From positions 47,466,287-47,530,286 of the forward strand of contig CM068586.1 in assembly GCA_035048485.1 (NCBI GenBank): DNA of 64,000 nucleotides. Direction: 5' to 3'. The DNA is from Pteria penguin. Taxonomy: Eukaryota > Mollusca > Bivalvia > Pterioida > Pteriidae. Made by a program: the position numbers and the translations under genes. Below, one piece after another: positions 1-14,062 of this stretch. The first letter of the stretch is position 1. Each line of letters opens with the position of its first letter. Below the pieces are notes generated by a model. The model worked only from the letters and a program-made list of their open reading frames with translations. It did no database searches and had not been told where the DNA came from.

Positions 1-3000
1 AGACCCTGAAACCCTACAAACCCTATCAAATGGGTTATCAATGGAAAGGTCTTGACCTCAGCTTTAATGAGATACCACTTGTAGAATTCTATCTATCGAT
101 CCCACAGAGTTATAACCCTGTTTTATTTGTAAAAAAAAGGGACAACTTGTATCTTGAAACCCGTTTTTTCTTTAATAAAGACCCTGAAACTCTACAAACC
201 CTATGAAATGGGATATCAGTGGAAAGGTCTTGCCCTTACCTTTAATGGGATACCACTTGTAGAATTCTATCTTTCGATCCCACAGAGTTATAACCCCTTT
301 TTATTTGTAAACAAAGGGAGAACTTGTATCTTGAAACCCGTTTTTCTTTAATAAAGACCCTGAAACCCTACAAACGCTATCAAATGGGGTATCAGTGGAA
401 TGGTCTTGACCTCACCTTTAATGGGATACCACTTGTAGAATTCTATCTTTCGATCCCACAGAGTTATAACCCTTTTTTATTTGTAAACAAAGGAGATTTT
501 CCCCTTGAAACCCGTTTTTCTTTAATAAAGACCCTGAAACCCTACAAACCCTATCAAATAGGGTATCAATGGAAAAGTCTTGACCTCACCTTTCATGTGA
601 TACCACTTGTAGAATTCTATCTTTCGATCCCACAGAGTTATAACCCTTTTTTATTTGTAAACAAAGGAGATTTTCCCCTTGAAACCCGTTTTTCTTTAAT
701 AAAGACCCTGAAACTCTACAAACCCTATCAAATGGGATATCAGTGGAAAGGTCTTTCCTCACCTTTAATGGGATACCACTTGTAGAATTCTATCTTTCGA
801 TCCCACAGAGTTATAACCCTTTTTTATTTGTAAACAAAGGGAGAACTTGTATCTTGAAACCCGTTTTTCTTTAATAAAGACCCTGAAACCCTACAAACGC
901 TATCAAATGGGGTATCAGTGGAATGGTCTTGACCTCACCTTTAATGGGATACCACTTGTAGAATTCTATCTTTCGATCCCACAGAGTTATAACCCTTTTT
1001 TATTTGTAAACAAAGGAGATTTTCCCCTTGAAACCCGTTTTTCTTTAATAAAGACCCTGAAACCCTACAAACCCTATCAAATGGGGTATCAGTGGAAAGG
1101 TGTTGACCTCACCTTTCATGTGGTACCATTTGTACAATTCTATCTTTCGATCCCACAGAGTTATAACCCTTTTTTAATTGTAAACAAAGGAGATTTTCCC
1201 CTTGAAACCCGTTTTTCTTTAATAAAGACCCTGAAACCAGATAAACCCTATCAAATGGGGTATCAGTGGAAAGGTCATGACCTCACCTGTCATGTGGTAC
1301 CACTTGTAGAATTCTATCGTTCGATCCCACAGAGTTATAACCCTTTTTTATTTGTAAACAAAGGAGATTTTCCCTTTGAAACTAGTTTTTCTTTAATAAA
1401 GACCCTGAAACCAGACAAACCCTATCAAATGGGGTATCAGTGGAAAGGTCCTGACCTCACCTGTTATGTGGTACCACTTGTAGAATTCTCTCTTTCGATC
1501 CCACAGAGTTATAACCCTTTTTTGTTTGTAAACAAAAGGACAACTTGTATCTTGAGACCCGTTTTTCTTTAATAAAGACCGTAAAACCCTACAAACCCTA
1601 TCAAATGGGGTATCAGTGGAAAGGTCTTGAACTCACCTTTAATGAGATACCACCTGTAGAATTCTATCTATCGATCCCACAGAGTTATAACCCTTTTTTA
1701 TTTGTAAACAAAGGAGATTTTCCCCTTGAAACCCGTTTTTCTTTAATAAATACCCTGAAACCAGACAAACCCTATCAAATGGGGTATACGTGGAAAGGTC
1801 TTGACCTCACCTGTCATGTGTTACCACTTGTAGAATTCTATCTTTCGATCACATAGAGTTATAACCCTTTTTTATTTGTAAACAAAGGAGATTTTCCCCT
1901 TGAAAACCGTTTTTCTTTAATAAACACCCTGAAATCCTTCAAACCCTACCAAGTGGAGTATCAGTGGATAGGTCTTGACCTCACCTTTAATGGGATACAA
2001 CTTGTAGAATTCTATCTTTCGATCCCACAGAGTTATAACCCTTTTTTGTTTGTATAAAAAAGGACAACTTGTATCTTGAAACCCGTTTTTCTTTAATAAA
2101 GACCGTAAAACCCTACAAACCCTATCAAATGGGGTATCAGTGGAAAGGTCTTGACCTCACCTTTAATGAGATACCACTTGTAGAATTCTATCTTTCGATC
2201 CCACAGAGTTATAACCCTTTTTTATTTGGAAACAAAGCAGATTTTCCCCTTGAAACCCGTTTTTCTTTAATAAAGACCGTAAAACCCTACAAACCCTATC
2301 AAATGGGGTATCAGTGGAAAGGTCCTGACCTCACCTTTAATGAGATACCACTTGTAGAATTCTATCTTTCGATCCCACAGAGTTATAACCCTTTTTTATT
2401 TGGAAACAAAGCAGATTTTCCCCTTGAAACCCGTTTTTCTTTAATAAAGACCCTGAAACCCTACAAACCCTATCAAATGGGGTATCAATGGAAAGGTCTT
2501 GACCTCAGCTTTAATGAGATACCACTTGTAGAATTCTATCTATCGATCCCACAGAGTTATAACCCTTTTTTATTTGTAAAAAAAGGGACAACTTGTATCT
2601 TGAAACCGTTTTTTCTTTAATAAAGACCCTGAAACTCTACAAACCCTATGAAATGGGATATCAGTGGAAAGGTCTTGACCTCACCTTTAATGGGATACCA
2701 CTTGTAGAATTGTATCTTTCGATGCCACAGAGTTATAACCCCTTTTTATTTGTAAACAAAGGGAGAACTTGTATCTTGAAACCCGTTTTTCTTTAATAAA
2801 GACCCTGAAACCCTACAAACCCTATCAAATGGGGTATCAGTGGAATGGTCTTGACCTCACCTTTAATGGGATACCCCTTGTAGAATTCTGTCTTTCAATC
2901 CCACAGAGTTATAACGCTTTTTTATTTGTAAACAAAGGAGATTTTCCCATTGAAACCCGTTTTTCTGTAATAAAGACCCTGAAACCCTATAAACCGTATC

Positions 3001-6000
3001 AAATGGGGTATCAGTGGAAAGATCTTGACCTCACCTTTCATGTGGTACCACTTGTAGAATTCTATCTTTCGATCCCACAGAGATATAACCCTTTTTTAAT
3101 TGTAAACAAAGTAGATTTTCCCCTTGAAACCCGTTTTTCTTTAATATAGACCCTGAAACCAGACAAACCCTATGAAATTGGGTATCAGTGGAAAGGTCTT
3201 GACCTCACCTGTCATGTGGTACCACTTGTAGAATTCTATCTTTCGATCCCACAGAGTTATAACCCTTTTTTATTTGTAAAGAAAAGAGATTTTCCCTTTG
3301 AAACTAGTTTTTCTTTAATAAAGACCCTGAAACCAGACAAACCCTATCAAATGGGGTATCAGTGGAAAGGTCCTGACCTCACCTGGTATGTGGTACCACT
3401 TGTAGAATTCTATCTTTCGATCCCAAAGAGTTATAACCCTTTTTTATTTGTAAACAAAGGAGATTATTCCCTTGAAACCCTGTTTTTCTTTAATAAACAC
3501 CCTGAAACCCTTCAAACCCTACCAAATGGGGAATCAGTGGATAGGTCTTGACCTCAGCTTTAATAGGATACAACTTGTAGAATTCTATCTTTCGATCCGA
3601 CAGAGTTATAACCCTTTTTTGTTTGTAAACAAAAGGACAACTTGTATCTTGAAACCCGTTTTTCTTTAATAAAGACCGTAAAACCCTACAAACCCTATCA
3701 AATGGGGTATCAGTGGAAAGGTCTTGACCTCACCTTTAATGAGATACCACCTGCAGAATTCTATCTATCGATCCCACAGAGTTATAACCCTTTATTATTT
3801 GTAAACAAAGGAGATTTTCCCCTTGAAACCCGTTTTTCTTTAATAAATACCCTGAAACCAGACAAACCCTATCAAATGGGGTATACGTGGAAAGGTCTTG
3901 ACCTCACCTGTCATGTGGTACCACTTGTAGAATTCCATCTTTCGATAACACAGAGTTATAACCCTTTTTTATTTGTAAACAAAGGAGATTATTCCCTTGA
4001 AATCCGTTTTTCTTTAATAAACACCCAGAAATCCTTCAAACCCTACCAAATGGGGTATCAGTGGATAGGTCTTGACCTCACCTGTCATGTGGTACCACTT
4101 GTAGAATTCTATCTTTCGATCCCACAGAGTTATAACCCTTTTTTATTTGTAAACAAAGGAGATTTTCCCCTTGAAACACGTTTTTCTTTAATAAAGACCC
4201 AGAAACCCTACAAACCCTATCAAATGGGGTATCAATGGAAAGGTCTTGACCTCAGCTTTAATGAGATACCACTTGTAGAATTCTATCTATCGATCCCACA
4301 GAGTTATAACCCTTTTTTATTTGTAAAAAAAGGGACAACTTGTATCTTGAAACCCGTTTTTTCTTTAATAAAGACCCTGAAACCCTACAAACCCTATGAA
4401 ATGGGATATCAGTGGAAAGGTCTTGACCTCACCTTTAATGGGATACCACTTGTAGAATTCTATCTTTCGATCCCACAGAGTTATAACCCCTTTTTAATTG
4501 TAAACAAAGGGAGAACTTGTATCTTGAAACCCGTTTTTCTTTTTTCTTTAATAAAGACCCTGAAACCCTACAAACCCTATCAAATGGGGTATCAGTGAAA
4601 AGGTGTTGACCTCACCTTTCATGTGGTACCATTTGTAGAATTCTGTCTTTCGATCCCACAGAGTTATAACCCTTTTTTAATTGTAAACAAAGGAGATTTT
4701 CCCCTTGAAACCCGTTTTTCTTTAATAAAGACCCTGAAACCAGACAAACCCTATCAAATGGGGTATCAGTGGAAAGGTCTTGACCTCACCTGTCATGTGG
4801 TACCACTTGTAGAATTCTATCTTTCGATCCCACAGAGTTATAACCCTTTTTTATTTGTAAACAAAGGAGATTATCCCCTTGAAACCAGTTTTTCTTTAAT
4901 AAACACCCTGAAACCCTTCAAACCCTACCAAATGGGGTATCAGTGGATATATCTTGACCTCACCTTTAATGGGATACAACTTGTAGAATTCTATCTTTCG
5001 ATCCCACAGAGTTATAACCCTTTTTTATTTGTAAACAAAGGAGATTTTCCCCTTGAAACCCGTTTTTCTTTAATAAAGACCCTGAAACCCTACAAACCCT
5101 ATCAAATGGGGTATCAGTGGAAAGGTCTTGACCTCACCTTTAATGAGATGCCACTTGTAGAATTCTATCTTTCGATCCCACAGAGTTATAACCCTTTTTT
5201 ATTTGTAAACAAAGTAGCTTTTCCCCTTGAAACCCGTTTTTCTTTAATAAAAACCCTGAAACCCTACAAACCCTATCAAATGGGGTATCAGTGGAAAGGT
5301 CTTGACATCACCTGTCACCTGTCATGTGGTATTACTTGTAAAATTCTATCTTTCGATCCCACAGAGTTATAACCCTTTTTTATTTGTAAACAAAGGAGAT
5401 TTTCCCCTTGAAACCCGTTTTTCTTTAATAAAGACCCTGAAACCCTACAAACCCTATCAAATGGGTTATCAATGGAAAGGTCTTGACCTCAGCTTTAATG
5501 AGATACCACTTGTAGAATTCTATCTATCGATCCCACAGAGTTATAACCCTGTTTTAATTGTAAAAAAGGGACAACTTGTATCTTGAAACCCGTTTTTTCT
5601 TTAATAAAGACCCTGAAACTCTACAAACCCTATGAAATGGGATATCAGGGGAAAGGTCTTGACCTCACCTTTAATGGGATACCACTTGTAGAATTCTATC
5701 TTTCGATCCCACACAGTTATAACCCCTTTTTATTTGTAAACAAAGGGAGAACTTGTATCTTGAAACCCGTTTTTCTTTAATAAACACCCTGAAACCCTAC
5801 AAACCCTATCAAATGGGGTAACAGTTAATAGATCTTGACCTCTTCTTTAATGAGATACCACTTGCAGAATTCTATCTTTCGATCCCACAGAGTTATAATC
5901 CGTTTTTATTTGTAAACAAAGGAGATTTTCCCCTTGAAACCCGTTTTTCTTTAATAAAGACCCTGAAACCCTACAAACCCTATCAAATGGGGTATCAGTG

Positions 6001-7320
6001 AAAAGGTCTTGACCTCACCTTTAATGGGATACCACTTGTAGAATTCTATCTTTCGATCCCACAGAGTTATAACCCTTTTTTATTTGTAAACAATGGAGAT
6101 TTTCCCCTTGAAACCCGTTTTTCTTTAATAAAGACCTTGAAACTCTACAAACCCTTTCAAATGGGGTATCAGTGGAAAGGTCTTTAACTCTCCTGTCATG
6201 TGGTACCACTTGTAGAATTCTATCTTTCGATCCCACAGAGTTATAACCGTTTTTTATTTGTAAACCAAGGAGATTTTCCCCTTGAAACCCGATTTTTTTT
6301 AATAAAGACCCTGAAACCCTACAAACCCTACCAAATTGGGTATCAGTGGAAAGGTCTTGACCTCACCTTTCATGTGGTACCACTTGTAGAATTCTATCTT
6401 TCGATCCCACAGAGTTATAACCCTTTTTTATTTGTAAACCAAGGAGATTTTCCCCTTGAAACCCGTTTTTCTTTAATAAAGACCCTGAAACCAGACAAAC
6501 CCTATCAATTGGGGTATCAGTGGAAAGGTCTTGACCTCACCTTTAATGGGATACCACTTGTGAAATTCTATCTTTCGATCGCACAGAGTTATAACCCTTT
6601 TTTATTTGTAAACAAAGGAAATTTTCTTATTGAAACCGGTTTTTCTTTAATAAAGACCCCGAAAGCAGACAAACCCTATCAAATGGGGTATCAGTGGATA
6701 GGTCTTGACCTCACCTGTCATGTGGTACCACTTGTAGAATTCTATCTTGCGATCCCAGAGAGTTATAACCCTTTTTTATTTGTAAACAAAGGAGATTATT
6801 CCTTGAAACCTGTTTCTCTTTAATAAAGACCGTGAAACCGTACAAACCCTATCAAATGGGGTATCAGTGGATAGGTCTTGACCTCACCTTTAATGGGATA
6901 CAACTTGTAGAATCCTATCTTTCGATCCCACAGAGTTATAACCCTTTTTTATTTGTGAAGAAAGGGACAACTTGTATCTTGAAACCCCTTTTTCTTTAAT
7001 AAAGACCCTGAAACCCTACAAACCCTATCAAATGGGGTATCAGTGAAAAGGTCTTGACCTCACCTTTAATGAGATACCACTTGTAGAATTCTATCTTTCG
7101 ATCCCACAGAGTTATAACCCTTTTTTATTTGTAAACAAAGGAGATTTTCCCCTTGAAACCCTTTTTTCTTTAATAAAGACCCTGAAACCCTACAAACCCT
7201 ATCAAATAGGGTATCAGTGGAAAGGTGTTGACCTCACCTTTCATGTGGTACCACTTGTAGAATTCTATCTTTCGATCCCACAGAGTTATAACCCTTTTTT
7301 ATTTGTAAACAAAGGAGATT
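1..7320 (+). repeat. Block A: heterogeneous forward monomers, mosaic of classes
   Basis: About 42 forward monomers that differ from each other by many substitutions and small indels. Recurrent class markers are gaccgtaaaaccc (near 1,578, 2,101, 2,275, 3,675), ccagacaaaccc, cacctgtcatgtggtacc, and the 176-bp variant carrying acttgtatcttgaaaccc. These classes recur at irregular multiples of 174: the acttgtatcttg monomers at 324 and 847 are 523 bp apart (3 units), and those at 1,545 and 3,642 are 2,097 bp apart (12 units). This indicates several rounds of local segment duplication followed by divergence. Two tiny local duplications are visible: a ctttttt-type expansion near 4,533 to 4,548 and an extra 7 bp (cacctgt) near 5,310 to 5,325. 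It is the most diverged part of the array and probably the oldest; age is inferred from divergence only. Confidence 0.85.
122..179. other. AATAAA hexamers on both strands (example copy; once each per monomer)
   Basis: In this monomer TTTATT at 122 to 127 gives AATAAA on the minus strand, and AATAAA at 174 to 179 lies on the plus strand within tctttaataaag. Both are part of the consensus, so each monomer carries a polyadenylation-signal hexamer in each direction. In a T- and A-rich unit this may be chance. If used, it would end transcripts entering the array from either side within a unit or two. Confidence 0.5.
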
Positions 7321-8600
7321 TTCCCCGTTGAAACGCGTTTCTCTTTAATAAAGACCCTGAAACCCTACAAACCCTTTCAAATGGGGTATCAGTGGAAAGG
7401 TCTTGACCTCACCTTTAATGAGATACCACTTGTAGAATTCTATCTTTCGATCCCACAGAGTTATAACCCTTTTTTATTTGTATACAGAGGAGATTTTCCC
7501 CTTGAAGCCCGTTTTTCTTTAAGAAAGACCCTGAAACCCTACAAACCCTATAAAATGGGGTATCAGTGGGAAGGTCTTGAACTCACCTGTCATGTGGTAC
7601 CACTTGTAGAATTCTATCTTTCGATCCCACAGAATTATAACCCTTTTTTGTAAACAAAGGAGATTTTTCCCCTGAAACCCGTTTTTCTTTAATAAAGACC
7701 CTAAAACCCTACAACCTACAAACCCTATCAAATGGGGTATCAGTGGAAAGGTCTTGACAGCACCTTTCATGTGATACCACTTATAGAATTCTATCTTTCG
7801 ATCCCACAGAGTATAACCCTTTTGTATTTGTAAACAAAGGAGATTTTCCTCTTGAAAACCATTTTTCTTTAATAAAAACCCTGAAACCCTACAAACCCTA
7901 TCAAATGGGGTATCAGTGGAAAGCTCTTGACCTCACCTTTAATGAGATACCACTTGTAGAATTCTATCTATCAATCCCACAGAGTTATAACCCTTTTTAT
8001 TTGTAAACAAAGGAGATTTTCCCCTTGAAACCCGCTTTTCTTTAATAAAGACCCTGAAACCCTACAAACCCTATCAAATGGGGTATCAGTGGAAAGGTGT
8101 TGACCTCACCTTTAATGGGATACCACTTCTATAATTATATCTTTCGATCCCACAGAGTTATAACCCTTTTTTATTTGTAAACAAAGGAGATTTTCCCCGT
8201 TGAAACGCGTTTCTCTTTAATAAAGACCCTGAAACCCTACAAACCCTTTCAAATGGGGTATCAGTGGAAAGGTCTTGACCTCACCTTTAATGAGATACCA
8301 CTTGTAGAATTCTATCTTTCGATTACATAGAATTATAACCCTTTTTTATTTGTAAACAAAGGAGATTTTCCCCTTGAAACCCGTTTTTCTTGCATAAAGA
8401 CCCTGAAACTCTACAAACCCTATCAAATAGGGTATCAGTGGAAAGGTGTTGACCTCACCTTTCATGTGGTACTACTTGTAGAATTCTATCTTTCGGTCCG
8501 ACAGAGTTATAACCCCTTTTTATTGGTAAACAAAGGAGATTTTCCCCAAAAAATCGCGTTTCTCTTTAATAAAGACCCTGAAGCCCTAGAAACCCTTTCA
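7320..8600 (+). repeat. Duplicated segment, first copy
   Basis: First copy of the block B duplication, paired with ~10,286 to 11,568. It contains several unusual monomers: one lacking four bases (cccttttttgtaaac, near 7,645), one with an expanded acaacctacaaaccc (7,705), one with cagagtataaccc (7,806), one with a double stop-generating change (acttctataattat, near 8,125) and one with tttcttgcataaag (8,391). The shared set of otherwise rare changes makes common descent of the two copies secure. The exact ends were not aligned. Confidence 0.8.
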
Positions 8601-11568
8601 AATGGGGTATCAGTGGAAAGGTGTTGACCTCACCTTTAATGTGATACCACTTGTAGAATTCTATCTTTCGATCCCACAGAGTTATAACCCTTTTTTAATT
8701 GTAAACAAAGGAGATTTTCCCCTTGAAACCCGTTTTTCTTTAATAAAGACCCTGAAACCCTACAAACCCTATCAAATAGGGTATCAATGGACAGCTCGTG
8801 ACCTCACCTTCGATGTGATACCACTTGTAGAACTTTATCTTTCGATCCCACAGAGTTATAACCCTTTTTTATATGTGAACAAAGGAGATTTTCCCTTTGA
8901 AACCCGTTTTTCTTTAATAAAGACCCTGAAACCCTACAAACCCTATTAAATGGGGTATCAGTGGAAAGGTCTTGACATCACCTTTAATGAGATACCACTT
9001 GTAGAATTCTATCTATCGATCCCACAGAGTTATAACCCTTTTTTATTTGTAAACAAAGGAGATTTTCCCCTTGAAACCCGTTTTTCTTTAATAAAGACCC
9101 TGAAACCCTACAAACCCTATCAAATGGGGTATCAGTGGAAAGGTCTTGACATCACCTTAAATGAGATACCACTTGTAGAATTCTATCTTTCGATCCCACA
9201 GAGTTATAACCCTTTTTTATTTGTAAAGAAAGGAGATTTTCCCTTTGAAACCCGTTTTTCTTTAATAAAGACCCTGAAACCCTACAAACCCTATCAAATG
9301 GGGTATCAATGGAAAGCTCTTGAACTCACCTGCCATGTGGTATCACTTGTAGAATTCTATCTTTCGATCCCACAGAGTTATAACCCTTTTTTATATGTGA
9401 ACAAAGGAGATTTTCCCCTTGAAACCCGTTTTTCTTTAATAAAGACCCTGAAACCCTACAAACCCTATCAAATGGGGTATCAGTGGAAAGGTCTTGACAT
9501 CACCTTTAATGAGATACCACTTGTAGTATTCTATCTATCGATCCCACAGAATTATAACCCTTTTTCATTTGTAAAGAAAGGAGATTTTCCCTTTGAAATC
9601 GGTTTTTCTTTAATAAAGACCCTGAAACCCTACAAACCCTATCAAATGGGGTATCAGTGGAAAGCTCTTGAATTCACCTGCCATGTGGTATCACTTGTAG
9701 AATTCTATCTTTCGATTCCACAGAGTTATAACCCTTCTTTTATTAGTAAACAAAGGGACAACTTGTATCTTGAAACCCGTTTTTCTTTAATAAAGAACCT
9801 GAAATCTTACAAACCCTATCAAATGGGGTATCAGTGGAAAGAGCTTGACCTCACCTTTAATGAGATACCACTTGTAGGGGTCTATCTTTCGATCCCACAG
9901 AGTTGTAACCCTTTTTTATTTGTAAACAAAGGAGGTTTTCCCCTTGAAACACGTTTTTCTTTAATAAAGACCCTGAAACCCTACAAACCCTATCAAATGC
10001 GGTATCAGTGGAACGGTGTTGACCTAACTTTTAATGGGATACCACTTGTAGAATTCTATCTTTCGATCCCACAGAGTTATAACCCTTTTTTATTTGTAAA
10101 CAAAGGAGGTTTTCCCCTTGAAACCCTTTTTTCTTTAATAAAGACCCTGATACCCTACAAACCCTATCAAATAGGGTATCAGTGGAAAGGTGCTGACCTC
10201 ACCTTTCATGTGGAACCACTTGTAGAATTCTATCTTTCGATCCCACAGAGTTATAACCCTTTTTTATTTGTAAACAAAGGAGATTTTCCCCGTTGAAACG
10301 CGTTTCTCTTTAATAAAGACCCTGAAACCCTACAAACCCTTTCAAATGGGGTATCAGTGGAAAGGTCTTGACCTCACCTTTAATGAGATACCACTTGTAG
10401 AATTCTATCTTTCGATCCCACAGAGTTATAACCCTTTTTTTATTTGTATACAGAGGAGATTTTCCCCTTGAAGCCCGTTTTTCTTTAAGAAAGACCCTGA
10501 AACCCTACAAACCCTATCAAATGGGGTATCAGTGGGAAGGTCTTGAACTCACCTGTCATGTGGTACCACTTGTAGAATTCTATCTTTCGATCCCACAGAG
10601 TTATAACCCTTTTTTGTAAACAAAGGAGATTTTTCCCCTGAAACCCGTTTTTCTTTAATAAAGACCCTAAAACCCTACAACCTACAAACCCTATCAAATG
10701 GGGTATCAGTGGAAAGGTCTTGACAGCACCTTTCATGTGATACCACTTATAGAATTCTATCTTTCGATCCCACAGAGTATAACCCTTTTGTATTTGTAAA
10801 CAAAGGAGATTTTCCTCTTGAAAGCAATTTTTCTTTAATAAAAACCCTGAAACCCTACAAACCCTATCAAATGGGGTATCAGTGGAAAGCTCTTGACCTC
10901 ACCTTTAATGAGATACCACTTGTAGAATTCTATCTATCAATCCCACAGAGTTATAACCCTTTTTTATTTGTAAACAAAGGAGATTTTCCCATTGAAACAT
11001 TTTTTCTTTTAATAAAGACCCTGAAACCCTACAAACCCTATCAAATGGGGTATCAGTGGAAAGGTGTTGACCTCACCTTTAATGGGATACCACTTCTATA
11101 ATTATATCTTTCGATCCCACAGAGTTATAACCCTTTTTTATTTGTAAACAAAGGAGATTTTCCCCGTTGAAACGCGTTTCTCTTTAATAAAGACCCTGAA
11201 ACCCTACAAACCCTTTCAAATGGGGTATCAGTGGAAAGGTCTTGACCTCACCTTTAATGAGATACCACTTGTAGAATTCTATCTTTCGATTACATAGAAT
11301 TATAACCCTTTTTTATTTGTAAACAAAGGAGATTTTCCCCTTGAAACCCGTTTTTCTTGCATAAAGACCCTGAAACTCTACAAACCCTATCAAATAGGGT
11401 ATCAGTGGAAAGGTGTTGACCTCACCTTTCATGTGGTACTACTTGTAGAATTCTATCTTTCGGTCCGACAGAGTTATAACCCCTTTTTATTGGTAAACAA
11501 AGGAGATTTTCCCCAATAAATCGCGTTTCTCTTTAATAAAGACCCTGAACCCCTACAAACCCTTTCAA
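7321..11568 (+). repeat. Block B: forward monomers with a segment duplicated ~2,966 bp apart
   Basis: This block is marked by monomers with an extra base (ccccgttgaaacgcgtttctc) near 7,323, 8,207, 10,288 and 11,163. Rare private variants recur at one fixed offset. The sequence ctaaaaccct followed by an extra acaacctac stands at 7,701 and 10,667; the shortened cacagagtataacc at 7,805 and 10,771; tgcataaaga at 8,391 and 11,358. Offsets are 2,965 to 2,967 bp, or 17 monomers, with the small change explained by single-base indels such as an extra T near 10,440. The duplicated part runs at least from ~7,320 to ~8,600 and from ~10,286 to ~11,568. The monomers between (8,602 to 10,286) are a different set with long open frames and variants such as atatgtgaacaaagg. 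Confidence 0.85.
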
Positions 11569-14062
11569 ATGGGGTATCAGAGGAAAGGTCTTGACCTCAC
11601 CTTTAATGAGATACCACTTGTAGAATTCTATCTTTCGATCCCACAGAGTTATAACCCTTTTTTATTTGTAAACAAAGGAGATTTTCCCCTTGAAACCCGT
11701 TTTTCTTTAATAAAGACCCTGAAACCCTACAAACCCTATCAAATGGGGTATCAATGGAAAGCTCTTGAACTCACCTGCCATGTGGTATCACTTGTAGAAT
11801 TCTATCTTTCGATCCCACAGAGTTATAACCCTTTTTTATATGTGAACAAAGGAGATTTTCCCTTTGAAACCCGTTTTTCTTTAATAAAGACCCTGAAACC
11901 CTACAAACCCTATCAAATGGGGTATCAGTGGAAAGGTGTTGACCTCACCTTTAATGGGATACCACTTGCAGAATTCTATCTTTCGATCCCACAGAGTTAT
12001 AACCCTTTTTTATTTGTAAACAAAGGAGATTTTCCCCTTGAAACCCGTTTTTCTTTAATAAAGACCCTGAAACTCTACAAACCCTATCAAATAGGGTATC
12101 AGTGGAAAGGTGTTGACCTCACCTTTCATGTGGTACCATTTGTATAATTCTATCTTTCGATCCCACAGAGTTATAACCCTTTTTTATTTGTAAACAAAGG
12201 AGATTTTCCCCTTGAAACCCGTTTTTCTTTAATAAAGACCCTGAAAACCTAAAAACCCTATCAAATGGGGTATCAGTGGAAAGGTGTTGACCTCACCTTT
12301 AATGAGATACCACTTGTAGAATTCTATCTTTCGATCCCACAGAGTTATAACCCTTTTTTATTTGTAAACAAAGGAGATTTTCCCCTTGAAACCCGTTTTT
12401 CTTTAATAAAAACCCTGAAACCCTACAAACCCTATCAAATGGGGTATCAGTGGAAAGGTGTTGACCTCACCTTTAATGGGATACCACTTGTAGAATTCTA
12501 TCTTTCGATCCCACAGAGTTATAACCCTTTTTTATTTGTGAACAAAGGAGATTTTCCCCTTTGAAACCCGTTTTTCTTTAATAAAGACCCTGAAACCCTA
12601 CAAACCCTATCAAATGGGGTATCAGTGGAAAGGTCTTGACCTCACCTTTCATGTGATACCACTTGTAGAATTCTATCTTTCGATCCCACAGAGTTATAAC
12701 CCTTTTTTATTTGTAAACAAAGGAGATTTTCCCCTTGAAACCCGTTTTTCTTTAATAAAGACCCTGAAACCCTACAAACCCTATCAAATGGGGTATCAGT
12801 GGAAAGGTGTTGACCTCACCTTTAATGAGATACCACTTGTAGAATTCTATCTTTCGATCCCACAGAGTTATAACCCTTTTTTATTTGTAAAGAAAGGAGA
12901 TTTTCCCCTTGAAACCCGTTTTTCTTTAATAAAGACCCTGAAACCCTACAAACCCTATCAAATGGGGTATCAGTGGAAAGGTCTTGACATCACCTTAAAT
13001 GAGATACCACTTGTAGAATTCTATCTTTCGATCCCACAGAGTTATAACCCTTTTTTATTTGTAAACAAAGGAGATTTTCCCCTTGAAACCCGTTTTTCTT
13101 TAATAAAGACCCTGAAACCCTACAAACCCTATCAAATGGGGTATCAGTGGAAAGGTGTTGACCTCACCTTTAATGTGGTACCATTTGTACAATTCTATCT
13201 TTCGATCCCACAGAGTTATAACCCTTTTTTATTTGTAAACAAAGGAGATTTTCCCCTTGAAACCCGTTTTTCTTTAATAAAGACCCTGAAACCCTACAAA
13301 CCCTATCAAATGGGGTATCAGTGGAAAGGTGTTGACCTCACCTTTAATGAGATACCACTTGTAGAATTCTATCTTTCGATCCCACAGAGTTATAACCCTT
13401 TTTTATTTGTAAACAAAGGAGATTTTCCCCTTGAAACCCGTTTTTCTTTAATAAAGACCCTGAAACCCTGCAAAACTTATCAAATGGGGTATCAGTGGAA
13501 AGGTGTTGACCTCACCTTTAATGGGATACCACTTGTAGAATTCTATCTTTCGATCCCACAGAGTTATAACCCTTTTTTATTTGTAAACAAAGGAGATTTT
13601 CCCCCTGAAACCCGTTTTTCTTTAATAAAGACCCTGAAATCCTACAAACCCTATCAAATAGGGTATCAGTGGAAAGGTGTTGACCTCACCTTTCATGGGA
13701 TACCACTTGTAGAATTCTATCTTTCGATCCCACAGAGTTATAACCCTTTTTTATTTGTAAACAAAGGAGATTTTCCCCTTGAAACCCATTTTTCTTTAAT
13801 AAAGACCCTGAAACCCTACAAACCCTATCAAATGGGGTATCAGTGGAAAGGTCTTGACCTCACCTTTAATGGGATACCACTTGTAGAATTCTATCTTTCG
13901 ATCCCACAGAGTTATAACCCTTTTTTATTTGTAAACAAAGGAGATTTTCCCCTTGAAACCCGTTTTTCTTTAATAAAGACCCTGAAACCCTACAAACCCT
14001 ATCAAATGGGGTATCAGTGGAAAGGTGTTGACCTCACCTTTAATGGGATACCACTTGCATAA
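8950..14062 (+). other. Longest open frames of the forward arm (8,950-10,296 and 12,614-14,062), repeat-derived
   Basis: Two forward frames of 448 and 482 codons within this span consist only of the 58-residue unit. The first is closed by ccccgttgaaac (one extra base) near 10,290; the second by cacttgcataattc near 14,058. Many shorter pieces (60 to 320 codons) of the same kind lie through the forward arm. Each is cut by one-base gains, two-base gains in acttgtatcttg monomers, or point stops. Frequent disruption with no sign of frame maintenance argues against coding use. Confidence 0.8.
10286..11568 (+). repeat. Duplicated segment, second copy
   Basis: Second copy of the block B duplication, paired with ~7,320 to 8,600 and shifted by ~2,966 bp. 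It repeats the same private variants: the four-base loss near 10,611, the expansion at 10,671, cagagtataaccc near 10,774, acttctataattat near 11,092 and tttcttgcataaag near 11,355. A few later differences distinguish the copies, such as ccccaaaaaatcgcg near 8,543 against ccccaataaatcgcg near 11,511, so the duplication is old enough to have diverged slightly. Confidence 0.8.

Noticed and set aside
6021..10736. Minus-strand frames of 71 to 83 codons in the forward arm (6,021-6,236; 7,519-7,770; 10,485-10,736)
   Set aside because: These are antisense readings of the repeat opened by local indels; the last two are the same frame in the two copies of the block B duplication.
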